Source: Ravibacter sp964559125 (lineage in GTDB: Bacteria > Bacteroidota > Bacteroidia > Cytophagales > Spirosomataceae). Taken from it: a DNA stretch of 64,000 nt. Positions within the stretch are counted from its first letter, which is position 1; the number at the start of each line of letters is the position of its first letter. This document shows, in pieces, positions 42,543-50,130 of this stretch. The notes below the pieces were generated by a model. The model did no database searches and had not been told where the DNA came from. It worked only from the letters and a program-made list of their open reading frames with translations. The position numbers were made by a program, and so were the translations under genes. The stretch is taken from the NCBI GenBank assembly GCA_964559125.1, contig CAZLGW010000004.1:124001-188000 (forward strand). Direction: 5' to 3'.

Positions 42543-43061
42543 ATGAAAAAACTATTCACAATTTTTGTCCTGGCAGCCGCAGTACTTGCCGGCACGAATG
42601 CTCAAGCTCAATTTGAAAAAGGTGATAAATTGCTGAATGCCGGTATTAACCTCGGAGGCACCTACGGTGGTGGAGGTTTCGGATTGGGCGCTTCATTCGA
42701 AGCTGGTGTACACGATTTCATCAGTGTAGGTGCCCAGGCAGACTGGGTTACCTGGAATTATGGTTGGGTACTAAGCAGCGTCAAATACAACTTCATCAAC
42801 ATCGGTGCCCGTGGTTCCTATCACTTTGGAAAGCATTTCCTGACAGTAGATAACCTGGATCTGTACGCAGGTGCTGCCTTGGGTTATCGTATCGCCAAAT
42901 ATAGCTATGATGGAGTGGGCTACTCAAACGCTTACGGTAACGGTGTATTTGGCGGTGGATTTGCCGGCGCCCGTTACTATTTCAAAGAAAATCTCGGGGT
43001 ATTTGCTGAGTTGGGATATAATGCTTCTCCGATAAAAGCTGGTATCACCTTTAAATTCTGA
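42543..43061 (+). CDS. Small outer-membrane beta-barrel protein
   Basis: 172 residues from ATG 42543, with signal peptide MKKLFTIFVLAAAVLAGTNAQAQ. The mature part alternates hydrophobic and polar residues, is rich in glycine and aromatic residues ('NLGGTYGGGGFGLGASFEAG', 'YSYDGVGYSNAYGNGVFGGG') and ends in phenylalanine (AGITFKF), typical of an eight-stranded OmpW/OmpA-type barrel. It is monocistronic: its own promoter lies upstream and a perfect hairpin terminator downstream. Codon use differs from its neighbours (many GGT, ATC and AAA codons), which suggests high expression. The specific role is unknown. Confidence 0.82.
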   Translation: MKKLFTIFVLAAAVLAGTNAQAQFEKGDKLLNAGINLGGTYGGGGFGLGASFEAGVHDFISVGAQADWVTWNYGWVLSSVKYNFINIGARGSYHFGKHFLTVDNLDLYAGAALGYRIAKYSYDGVGYSNAYGNGVFGGGFAGARYYFKENLGVFAELGYNASPIKAGITFKF

Positions 43062-43089
43062 TAAGAGAGATTTTTCTTTTCTTATCCCC

Positions 43090-43130
43090 CAAAGAAAATG
43101 CCCTGGCGATAAACCAGGGCATTTTCTTTG
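43090..43130. terminator. Two-way hairpin terminator after the beta-barrel gene
   Basis: CAAAGAAAATGCCCTGG and CCAGGGCATTTTCTTTG pair over 17 bp without a mismatch, with a 7-nt loop; A- and T-rich outer arms serve both directions. It separates the beta-barrel gene from the convergent SxtJ-type gene. Confidence 0.88.
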
Positions 43131-43146
43131 AAACTCGTCCCCTCAC

Positions 43147-43512
43147 CTACCACACATTCTTCAGGTCCTTGGCCTCGTACCGGTGATTTCTTTCCGTAAA
43201 AGCCGATTGCCCGTTTTCCTTCTTCAGCCCCAGCAGATTTTTGCCCCTGCCTATACGCGCCAGGACGGCTACCGGGAAAAGAACGACAAAAAAGATCAGG
43301 GAAAGCAGGATCCGGCTGTTTATATAGCCCAGGAGCTCCGCCAGCTTATACCAGCCCTTTACTATTAAATCGCCTATAAACGGCACAAAAACACCTGCCA
43401 GGCCCACAAAGAGGCCGGTATAAAGCAACCAATCCTTTTTAAATATAAAATACAATACAAGCATGCCGGTCACGATAACCAGCTGTGCTTTAGATTTATC
43501 TTCTGTTGTCAT
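43147..43512 (-). CDS. SxtJ family small membrane protein
   Basis: 121 residues with three hydrophobic segments at about 10-25 ('AQLVIVTGMLVLYFIF'), 28-50 ('LLYTGLFVGLAGVFVPFIGD') and 64-85 ('INSRILLSLIFFVVLFPVAV'), then a polar tail 'RKNLLGLKKENGQSAF'-like. This matches the SxtJ membrane protein first seen beside SxtI carbamoyltransferase in saxitoxin clusters and widespread in other bacteria with no toxin. It is the last gene of the module carbamoyltransferase-SGNH hydrolase-DUF5989-SxtJ. Its function is not known. Confidence 0.75.
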   Translation of the reverse strand: MTTEDKSKAQLVIVTGMLVLYFIFKKDWLLYTGLFVGLAGVFVPFIGDLIVKGWYKLAELLGYINSRILLSLIFFVVLFPVAVLARIGRGKNLLGLKKENGQSAFTERNHRYEAKDLKNVW

Positions 43513-43520
43513 ATTATAAA

Positions 43521-43593
43521 AGTTATCAGCCGTCAGCCGTCAGCTATCAGCCGTCAGCCTTGCTGATAGCCGATAGCTGACAGCTGATAGCTA
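43521..43593. repeat. Inverted/tandem repeat of CAGCCGT / AGCTATCAGC units
   Basis: The left half carries CAGCCGTCAGCCGTCAGC followed by TATCAGCCGTCAGC; the right half carries the inverse GCTGATAGC, GATAGCTGACAGCTGATAGC. The halves pair imperfectly into a long hairpin. It lies between the 49-residue gene and the SxtJ-type gene, and its end covers the stop codon (43591-43593) of the former. It looks like a dispersed palindrome that has inserted in an operon. Confidence 0.65.
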
Positions 43594-43740
43594 AAATAAG
43601 GTATAGATAAACGGTGCAACCGCCGAACCTCCGCCGATTACGATAAGAATACCGATTAATAGCAATACAATAATAACAGGCGCCAGCCACCACTTTTTCC
43701 GTTCCTTCAGGAAAGAAAGTAAATCATTTAAGAAATCCAT
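43591..43740 (-). CDS. DUF5989 family small membrane protein (49 residues)
   Basis: A short gene with ATG at 43740 and TAG at 43591-43593. The product begins MDFLNDLLSFLKERKKWWLA, continues as one membrane helix (about 20-36, rich in V, I and L) and ends GGGSAVAPFIYTLF. The 'FLKERKKWWL...' start and '...SAVAPFIYTLF' end are those of the DUF5989 family, which accompanies SxtJ/carbamoyltransferase genes. It lies 40 nt after the SGNH hydrolase gene and before the SxtJ-type gene. It probably forms part of a membrane complex with them; function unknown. Confidence 0.85.
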   Translation of the reverse strand: MDFLNDLLSFLKERKKWWLAPVIIVLLLIGILIVIGGGSAVAPFIYTLF

Positions 43741-43780
43741 ATCTTCTGTTTAGTTAAAATATTATTGATCTGAATAAATA

Positions 43781-44905
43781 TCACTCCTGGTTACCTCTGA
43801 ACGCCGCATACAGCTTGTCAGCTATAACGGAATTTACCGCGGCACTGGCGTGTCCGTCGTTTCGCCCGACTATTCTTTCCTTTTCGGGGATCGTTGCAAT
43901 CTCCTGGTTTACATTCACGACCTTAACGCCTTTTTCGCGGAGAAAATTCACTACGGGCCGGGTATAACCCTCACTTTTATCCAGTTGGAACAGGAAAGGT
44001 ACAAATACCGCATATACCTCAGCCCCTGCGCTGTCGCCGTAAGATATAATTTTCGAAAGGTCGGCAAAATGATCCCGTAATACCGTCGAATCCGAATAGG
44101 CGCTGTTAACAAATTCATCAAATGTACTGAATTGGGCATGAGGAAGCTGCCAGTAGATAAAATTCGGCAAATACAGCCTGCTCACTACCTGGTGGACCAC
44201 CGGTCCGATGTCTTCGAAAGGCTGTCCGCCCGTAATTTTCAGCCCGTTAGCCTGTGCTACCCTTTCGATATCGTTTGGAAAATATTGCAGGACGATAGCA
44301 TCGGGCTTAACCGGGTATTGGAGTAAGCGCCTTGCCTCATCTCCGGTATCAGAACCGGATACTCCGAGATTCCGTACCTCATAACCGTCTCCCAGCTTTT
44401 CTCCCAGTAAATCCGAAAAACGCTCCGAAGTATGTTTCAACCCGTGGCCGGCAGAAAACGAATCACCGATCACCAGTACCTGCTTTTTATCCGCAGCAGG
44501 CACAGGCTCCACATCACGGTAACCCAGGCTGTTGACCGGCTTCCAGTATTTCTGCCACCAGATCTGTGATGCTTTTGAAAGTACGCCCTCATGGCTTTGC
44601 GGCACGAACATAAAAACAGCTTCCAGGAAAATAAGGAACAGCGCCACCGGGAATAAGATTGTCAGCATGTTAGCCGTCAGGCCCCTGCTTTTAGCTTTCA
44701 CTACACCATAGTAGAAACACCGCAGGAGCTCAAGCGAAACCAGCGCCCAGAAAGCCAGCTTGCAGCCCCTGATGAAAAGACTGTCGCTCAACGGAGCTAA
44801 CGGGTAAACAAACGAAATACCGGCCTTCTCCGGGAAAAAAAGGAATACAAAGAAAATCCCCAGTAGAAAAAGCCGGATAAAACTGCTTACCAGTTTTGAA
44901 AACAT
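43781..44905 (-). CDS. Membrane-anchored SGNH/GDSL-family hydrolase
   Basis: 374 residues. Three N-terminal hydrophobic segments (about 8-24, 48-65, 80-100) anchor a C-terminal SGNH domain: block I 'QVLVIGDSFSAGHGLKHTSE' with the Ser nucleophile, 'VRNLGVSGSDTGDEARRLLQ', 'VLQYFPNDIERVA' and a terminal 'NDGHASAAVNSVIADKLY' with the Asp-x-x-His pair. SGNH proteins of this kind remove or transfer acyl or carbamoyl groups on glycans. It is 45 nt downstream of the carbamoyltransferase gene and 40 nt upstream of the 49-residue gene, implying action on the same product. Confidence 0.85.
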   Translation of the reverse strand: MFSKLVSSFIRLFLLGIFFVFLFFPEKAGISFVYPLAPLSDSLFIRGCKLAFWALVSLELLRCFYYGVVKAKSRGLTANMLTILFPVALFLIFLEAVFMFVPQSHEGVLSKASQIWWQKYWKPVNSLGYRDVEPVPAADKKQVLVIGDSFSAGHGLKHTSERFSDLLGEKLGDGYEVRNLGVSGSDTGDEARRLLQYPVKPDAIVLQYFPNDIERVAQANGLKITGGQPFEDIGPVVHQVVSRLYLPNFIYWQLPHAQFSTFDEFVNSAYSDSTVLRDHFADLSKIISYGDSAGAEVYAVFVPFLFQLDKSEGYTRPVVNFLREKGVKVVNVNQEIATIPEKERIVGRNDGHASAAVNSVIADKLYAAFRGNQE

Positions 44906-44950
44906 AGTGATTCAGGTCTCTGCGGGATATACCAAAACATTTATTCCCCG

Positions 44951-46813
44951 TTAATCAAGTACAAATTCTTCCTTCCAGTTGTCTTTTTCCGTCCACTCCG
45001 GCTGATCTGTTTTGCAGAACAGGTAGTTACCCACCACCAGGTAATCCATTTCTGTTCTCATAAAACATCGGTAGGCGTCATTAGGAGTGTGGACAATCGG
45101 TTCCCCCCTTACATTGAAACTCGTATTTACAATTACCCCGTAACCTGTCAAATCTTTAAAAGCGCTGATCAACTGATGATATTTCGGGTTAGTTTCCCTA
45201 TGCACGGTCTGGATCCTTGCCGAATAGTCAATATGGGTAATGGAAGGAAGATCCGACCTCAGGAAATACAGCTTTTCCCTTACATCAGCAGAATTGTATC
45301 CTTCCGGCACGGGATTGCGCCGGCTTTCAGCTACCGGGTGCACCAGCAGCATGTAAGGTGAAATGCCGTCATAATCAAAATAGGTATTTACATCTTCCGC
45401 CAGTACCGACGGGGCAAAGGGCCTGAAAGACTCCCTGTACTTGATTTTAAGATTAAGCTTCTTCTGCATCTCGGGGTTCCGCGGATCTCCGAGGATACTG
45501 CGTGCTCCCAGGGCACGCGGACCGAATTCCATCCTGCCCTGTACCCAGCCCACAACATTGCCTCCGGCAAGGATCTTTGCTACCTCCGCGCAAAGCGCTC
45601 CGAAATCGTCGTAGCGGGTATAGGCGGCTTTATATTTCTTTGCAGTCAGCTCTACATCCAGGTCGCTGAAAACCGGACCCAGATAAGACCCCTTCATAGC
45701 ATCAGGCTGCCAGTCAACGATCCGTTCCTTACCAAAATAGATATGATAACCGGCAAGAGCTGCCCCCAGCGCACCGCCCGCATCGCCGGCTGCAGGCTGG
45801 ATATAGATATCTTTAAAGATACCCGCTTTCTGCAATTTCCCGTTAGATACACAATTCAATGCTACCCCGCCCGCAAGGCAGAGATACTCCGCACCAGTAA
45901 GCCGGCGGGCTTCCTTCGCCATCAGGATCATCGACTCTTCCGTAATCCGCTGGATGGCAAGCCCCAGGTTGCAATGCACCGCATCCAGGCTATCTTCCGG
46001 GTTACGCTTTTTAAAGCCGAATAGTGCCTCCCACTTGGCCTCATTGACCATTTTCAGGCCGGTAGCATAGTCGAAATATTCCTGGTTAAGCCATACCGAG
46101 CCATCCTCTTTGAGCTCGATCAGCTCTTTTTTGATAATATCCACATACCGGTCGACATCCGGCGAAAGCGGGTCTCCGTAAGGAGCAAGTCCCATCAGCT
46201 TGTATTCGCCTGAATTCACCCTGAAGCCCAGGAAATAGGTGAATGCGGAGTACAACAGCCCCAGGGAATGCGGAAAACGCAACTCCTTCAGTATACTGAT
46301 GTCCTTCCCTTCGCCCAGGCAGATGGAAGCGGTTGCCCACTCGCCCACACCGTCTACCGTAAGAATCGCCGCCTTCTCAAAAGGAGACGGGTAATAGGCG
46401 CTGGCAGCATGAGACAAATGATGTTCGGGAAAGAGCATCCGGACCGGTTTCTTTTTGTCGTATCCCAACTTGGCCAGTTCTTCCCTGATCATACGTTTAA
46501 GGAACATTTTTTCCTTAATCCAGACCGGCATGGCGGTTATGAAAGACCTCAGCCCTTTTGGTGCAAAAGCGTAGTAGGTTTCGAGAAGCCGCTCGAACTT
46601 TAAAAGGGGCTTATCGTAAAAAACAATAGCATCCAGGTGATTAAGTGTCGTCCCTGCATATTCCAGGCAAAATGCAATTGCATTTGAAGGAAACCCGGGA
46701 TCATGTTTCTTTCGGGTGAATCTCTCTTCCTGAGCAGCAGCTATGATAACGCCATCTTCTATGATAGCAGCCGCAGAGTCATGATAGAATGCGGATATAC
46801 CAAGTATAATCAT
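44951..46813 (-). CDS. Carbamoyltransferase (SxtI/NodU/CmcH family)
   Basis: 620 residues, full length. N-terminal Kae1-like domain with 'ILGISAFYHDSAAAIIEDGV', 'AQEERFTRKKHDPGFPSNAI', 'PEHHLSHAASAYYPSPFEKA', 'CLAGGVALNCVSNGKL'; C-terminal YrdC-like/carbamoyltransferase domain with 'GRMEFGPRALGARSILGDPR' and 'NTSFNVRGEPIVHTPNDAYR'. The family makes carbamoyl-adenylate from carbamoyl phosphate and ATP and transfers the carbamoyl group to a hydroxyl of a sugar or metabolite. It leads the SGNH/DUF5989/SxtJ operon and has its own housekeeping promoter. The acceptor is unknown; a surface glycan is likely given the membrane partners. Confidence 0.93.
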   Translation of the reverse strand: MIILGISAFYHDSAAAIIEDGVIIAAAQEERFTRKKHDPGFPSNAIAFCLEYAGTTLNHLDAIVFYDKPLLKFERLLETYYAFAPKGLRSFITAMPVWIKEKMFLKRMIREELAKLGYDKKKPVRMLFPEHHLSHAASAYYPSPFEKAAILTVDGVGEWATASICLGEGKDISILKELRFPHSLGLLYSAFTYFLGFRVNSGEYKLMGLAPYGDPLSPDVDRYVDIIKKELIELKEDGSVWLNQEYFDYATGLKMVNEAKWEALFGFKKRNPEDSLDAVHCNLGLAIQRITEESMILMAKEARRLTGAEYLCLAGGVALNCVSNGKLQKAGIFKDIYIQPAAGDAGGALGAALAGYHIYFGKERIVDWQPDAMKGSYLGPVFSDLDVELTAKKYKAAYTRYDDFGALCAEVAKILAGGNVVGWVQGRMEFGPRALGARSILGDPRNPEMQKKLNLKIKYRESFRPFAPSVLAEDVNTYFDYDGISPYMLLVHPVAESRRNPVPEGYNSADVREKLYFLRSDLPSITHIDYSARIQTVHRETNPKYHQLISAFKDLTGYGVIVNTSFNVRGEPIVHTPNDAYRCFMRTEMDYLVVGNYLFCKTDQPEWTEKDNWKEEFVLD

Positions 46814-46843
46814 TAAAAATATATTTCCTGTTCAAACAGCGTA

Positions 46844-46874
46844 CAAAAGTAATATTTCTCCTGACGTTTTTGAA
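46844..46874 (-). promoter_or_regulatory. Promoter for the carbamoyltransferase operon (TTC, 20 nt, TACTTTTG)
   Basis: On minus, TACTTTTG (46851-46844) matches TAnnTTTG; TTC (46874-46872) stands 20 nt upstream in place of TTG. The box ends 30 nt before the start codon. Confidence 0.55.
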
Positions 46875-46997
46875 AATAAATATTTTATTACCTGCGTATA
46901 GACTGCCCTACCCCCGCCCGCGGCAGGTTATATTTCTTAATCTGCAATGAAGTGACTGAGGATCAGATCGCCCCGTTTCCCCTGGGAGCAAAAAAGT

Positions 46998-47246
46998 CTA
47001 CTGCTCCTGGAACCTCTTCCAGATGAGATCGATCTTTTCAGCCATATCCTGGTCCTTATTGGTCACACGGTTTCCGGCACTGTGAGTCGACAGTTTAATT
47101 GTCAGATCGCTGTAGACATTCGACCACCACGGATGATGATCCAGCTCTTCCGCCAGTTCGGCAACCTTTGTCATAAACCGGAATGCCTCTTTAAAATCGC
47201 GGAAACTGAAATGCCGGATCAGCTGATTATCTTCTTCGTACCACAT
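46998..47246 (-). CDS. 4a-hydroxytetrahydrobiopterin dehydratase (pterin-4a-carbinolamine dehydratase)
   Basis: 82 residues. It carries the family signature 'FRFMTKVAELAEELDHHPWW' and 'NVYSDLTIKLSTHSAGNRVT' with the HH pair and a Trp-Trp in the active site, and the terminal 'AEKIDLIWKRF'. The enzyme recycles the pterin cofactor of aromatic amino acid hydroxylases; no phenylalanine hydroxylase gene is in the window. It is a single gene flanked by 136 nt (upstream) and about 180 nt (downstream) of non-coding DNA. Confidence 0.9.
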   Translation of the reverse strand: MWYEEDNQLIRHFSFRDFKEAFRFMTKVAELAEELDHHPWWSNVYSDLTIKLSTHSAGNRVTNKDQDMAEKIDLIWKRFQEQ

Positions 47247-47321
47247 CTTGATAGTCTTTAGTTCCGTTATACAGGATTCTCTGTGAGGATTAAAATTACT
47301 AATTTTTTGGCCTTAACCCGC

Positions 47322-47349
47322 TTGTATATAAGAAGTTTTTCTAAATTTG
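47322..47349 (+). promoter_or_regulatory. Housekeeping promoter TTG, 17 nt, TAAATTTG for the TPR-protein gene
   Basis: TTG at 47322-47324 and TAAATTTG at 47342-47349 match both Bacteroidota consensus boxes at the minimum usual spacing, 34 nt before the start codon at 47383. Confidence 0.7.
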
Positions 47350-47382
47350 CACTCCGAAATCAGAACGATAGTGTAGCATAAC

Positions 47383-48084
47383 ATGTGTGCCAAAAAATCT
47401 GCAGATCCCCAACTAGAGTTTTTGGAAAGCTCTGAGGGCCTGGCCAATCAGCTGGACAAAGCTCAAAACTTTTTTCAGAGCCATAACAAGCTGTTCCTTA
47501 TTATAGGCGGTGCGCTCCTTGCCGGTATACTCGGGTTGGTGGGCTATCGTTACTACCAGGACGGCCGCGAAGCCGACGGGCAGAAAGCCCTTTATAAGGC
47601 TGTTTATGATTTTGAAAGCGATTCGCTCGACCTGGCCCTGAAAGGGAAAGGCGGGAACGAAGGGCTTCTGAGTATTGCCGATAATTATAAAGGTACCGAC
47701 GCCGGCAACCTGGCCAGCTTTTATGCCGGAGTTGCGTTGCTGAAACAAGGTCAGCTGGATGAGGCTATTCAACGTCTCAAATCCTTCAGCTCTTCCGATA
47801 TGCTGCTTCAGGCACGCGCCTACTCCCTGATCGGCGACGCTTACCTCGAGAAAAATGAGGCCGGGCAGGCTATCGATTATTACAAACGCGCTGCCGACTA
47901 TAAAGCAAACCAGTTTTTTACGCCGGGATATCTGCTGAAGCTAGGCCTGGCCTATGAAAAGAGCAATAAGCCGAATGACGCGGCTTCCGCCTATAAGCGC
48001 ATTATTGACGACTTCCCGATGTCGAGCGAGGTAATGAATGCCAAGAAATACCTGGGAGTTGTCGAAGGCCAAGTCGGTGAGTAG
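47383..48084 (+). CDS. Membrane-anchored tetratricopeptide repeat protein (YfgM/TPR_21-like)
   Basis: 233 residues: cytoplasmic N-terminus, one membrane helix at about 38-56 ('LFLIIGGALLAGILGLVGYR') and four or five TPR-like helical repeats ('AGNLASFYAGVALLKQGQLD', 'AYSLIGDAYLEKNEAGQAID', 'KLGLAYEKSNKPNDAASAYK'). YfgM-type proteins join the Sec translocon and periplasmic chaperones; that role here is by resemblance only. It has a strong promoter and a downstream terminator, so it is a single-gene unit. Confidence 0.82.
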   Translation: MCAKKSADPQLEFLESSEGLANQLDKAQNFFQSHNKLFLIIGGALLAGILGLVGYRYYQDGREADGQKALYKAVYDFESDSLDLALKGKGGNEGLLSIADNYKGTDAGNLASFYAGVALLKQGQLDEAIQRLKSFSSSDMLLQARAYSLIGDAYLEKNEAGQAIDYYKRAADYKANQFFTPGYLLKLGLAYEKSNKPNDAASAYKRIIDDFPMSSEVMNAKKYLGVVEGQVGE

Positions 48085-48104
48085 CAAAAACTTACAGCCA
48101 TTCC

Positions 48105-48139
48105 AAGGGGATAAAGCCGACTCGGTTTTATCCCTTTTT
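48105..48139 (+). terminator. Rho-independent terminator after the TPR-protein gene
   Basis: AAGGGGATAAAGCC and GGTTTTATCCCTT pair with two G-U pairs around a GACTC loop, followed by TTTTT. It begins 20 nt past the stop and separates the gene from ribH. Confidence 0.82.
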
Positions 48140-48182
48140 AATGTAAAATAAAAATCAGCCTCAAAAGCAGCAAAAAACGGCC

Positions 48183-48677
48183 ATGTCCAGTACCGATAAG
48201 AATTTAAGTACGTTCAGCACCGACGACCTCGGCGACGTTTCCGATCTCAGGTTTGCTATCGTGGTAGCAGAATGGAATACCGATGTGACCGAGCGTCTCT
48301 TCGAAGGCGCTTTTGACACCCTCGTAAGCTGCGGCGTTAAAAAAGAGAATATTGTACGGGGAAATGTTCCCGGCAGCTACGAGCTCACCCTGGCTTCCCA
48401 ATGGTTTGCCCAACGGGAGGATATTGCCGGCGTGATCGCGCTCGGCGCCGTCATCAGGGGTGAAACCCTCCATAATGAATATATCAACCACGCCGTAGCG
48501 CAGGGGTTGACCAATGTTTCGCTCAAATACGATAAGCCGGTTATTTTCGGAGTGCTTACACCCGATAATATGGAGCAGGCCCTCGACCGGGCGGGAGGGA
48601 AACACGGCAACAAGGGCGATGAAGCCGCTATTACGGCGCTTAAAATGGTTTCCCTTAAACAACGGCTCTCTCAGTAG
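48183..48677 (+). CDS. ribH: 6,7-dimethyl-8-ribityllumazine synthase
   Basis: 164 residues, usual length. Family motifs: 'LRFAIVVAEWNTDVTERLFE' (substrate-binding AEWN), 'VPGSYELTLASQWFAQREDI', 'GVIALGAVIRGETLHNEYIN' and the final 'AITALKMVSLKQRL'. It condenses 5-amino-6-ribitylamino-uracil with 3,4-dihydroxy-2-butanone 4-phosphate, the penultimate riboflavin step, as a pentamer or 60-mer. Other rib genes are not in the window. Preceded by a terminator, it needs a promoter of its own in the gap of about 45 nt (AT-rich); aspartate kinase follows 63 nt later. Confidence 0.96.
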   Translation: MSSTDKNLSTFSTDDLGDVSDLRFAIVVAEWNTDVTERLFEGAFDTLVSCGVKKENIVRGNVPGSYELTLASQWFAQREDIAGVIALGAVIRGETLHNEYINHAVAQGLTNVSLKYDKPVIFGVLTPDNMEQALDRAGGKHGNKGDEAAITALKMVSLKQRLSQ

Positions 48678-48740
48678 CCTTTTCGGTCTGACCTATCTCA
48701 GTTTAGCAATACATCTTAAAAAGAATCCCAATTAATTGAT

Positions 48741-50078
48741 ATGCAAGTCTGGAAATTTGGCGGTACTTCAGTAGGAAAACCCGAGCGTATGCAATCTATC
48801 CACCAGTTACTGGCAAAAGATCCGCACAGGAAAATTGTCGTACTGTCTGCGCTTTCAGGTACTACCAACTCGCTCATCAGCCTCGGCGAATCGGCTGCCC
48901 AAAATGATGTCCCGGCTGTCGAAGAAAAAATAGCTACCCTGAGGGCTCACTACGACGCTTTCGTAAGCGAGCTTTATAAAACCGCAGACGGCCTGCGCCA
49001 GGGACAGCAAATTGTCGAAGCGGAATTTTCCCATATAAAGTCGCTGACGGGCATCAGGCCTTTTACTTCCAAACAGGATAAAGAACTCGTTGCACAGGGA
49101 GAGCTTCTCAGCACACAGCTTTTTGCCGCATACCTGGCAGAGCAGAATGAAAACTCTGTTCTGATCCCGGCCCTCGATTTTATGCGGATAGATGCCGATG
49201 GCGAACCGGAAAGCGGGATAATCGAAGAAAAGCTGACAGCCATCCTGGATCAGTATACTGACAAAAAAATTATCATTACCCAGGGCTTTATCTGCCGCAA
49301 TCCCAGGAATGAAATCGATAACCTGAAAAGAGGAGGTTCCGATTATACGGCCTCTCTTATAGGCGGCGCTATCGGGGCTGAAGAAATCCAGATCTGGACA
49401 GATATCGACGGGATGCACAATAACGACCCGAGGATCGTAAAACGCACCATTCCCGTACGTGAGCTCAGCTTCGAGGAAGCAGCCGAGCTGGCCTACTTCG
49501 GGGCCAAGATCCTGCACCCGAGCACTATTACGCCGGCCAAGATCCGCAATGTGCCCGTCAGGCTCAAAAATACGATGCAGCCCGATGCTCCCGGTACACT
49601 GATCTCCAACCAGATTTCCGGTGAGCAGGATGTAAAGGCAATTGCTGCTAAAGACAATATCACCGCCATATACATCCACTCTACAAGGATGCTGAATGCT
49701 TACGGGTTCCTCAGGAGGGTTTTCAGCATTTTTGAGAACTATAAAACCCCGGTAGACATGATCACCACCTCGGAAGTGTCGGTCTCCGTAACCATCGATA
49801 ACCCGGCTCACCTTGAAGCTATTTCCGCGGAATTACGGGAATTTGCCGACCTGGAGGAAAACGACAAGGATCAGACTATTATCTGTATTGTGGGCAACTT
49901 CAGCGCCGATAAGGCAGGAATTGCATGGAAGGTACTCGACGCGGTCAAACATATCCCGGTAAGGATGATCTCGTATGGCGCGTCGGAGCATAACCTCTCC
50001 CTGCTTGTGCATACCTCTCACAAGGAGGAAGCGCTGAATGCACTTAACGAAGGCCTGTTTTTTCATAACAACCGGTAG
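48741..50078 (+). CDS. lysC: Aspartate kinase (monofunctional)
   Basis: 445 residues: amino-acid kinase domain ('VWKFGGTSVGKPERMQSIHQ', 'ITQGFICRNPRNEIDNLKRG', 'GGSDYTASLIGGAIGAEEIQ', 'DIDGMHNNDPRIVKRTIPVR', 'GAKILHPSTITPA') followed by two ACT domains (about 300-440, 'YGFLRRVFSIFENYKTPVDM'). It phosphorylates aspartate, first step to lysine, threonine and methionine. There is no homoserine dehydrogenase fusion, so it is the LysC/AK-III-like single-function form. The ACT domains suggest feedback inhibition by lysine and/or threonine. Confidence 0.95.
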   Translation: MQVWKFGGTSVGKPERMQSIHQLLAKDPHRKIVVLSALSGTTNSLISLGESAAQNDVPAVEEKIATLRAHYDAFVSELYKTADGLRQGQQIVEAEFSHIKSLTGIRPFTSKQDKELVAQGELLSTQLFAAYLAEQNENSVLIPALDFMRIDADGEPESGIIEEKLTAILDQYTDKKIIITQGFICRNPRNEIDNLKRGGSDYTASLIGGAIGAEEIQIWTDIDGMHNNDPRIVKRTIPVRELSFEEAAELAYFGAKILHPSTITPAKIRNVPVRLKNTMQPDAPGTLISNQISGEQDVKAIAAKDNITAIYIHSTRMLNAYGFLRRVFSIFENYKTPVDMITTSEVSVSVTIDNPAHLEAISAELREFADLEENDKDQTIICIVGNFSADKAGIAWKVLDAVKHIPVRMISYGASEHNLSLLVHTSHKEEALNALNEGLFFHNNR

Positions 50079-50130
50079 TCTAACAGACTTCACCCCCAAT
50101 CAAATCAAAAATTCAACGTAAAACCGAAAT

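Noticed and set aside
44951..46813. Saxitoxin-type toxin biosynthesis
   Set aside because: Only the carbamoyltransferase/SxtJ-type genes are present; no polyketide, amidinotransferase or tailoring genes are nearby, and these families are common in non-producers.
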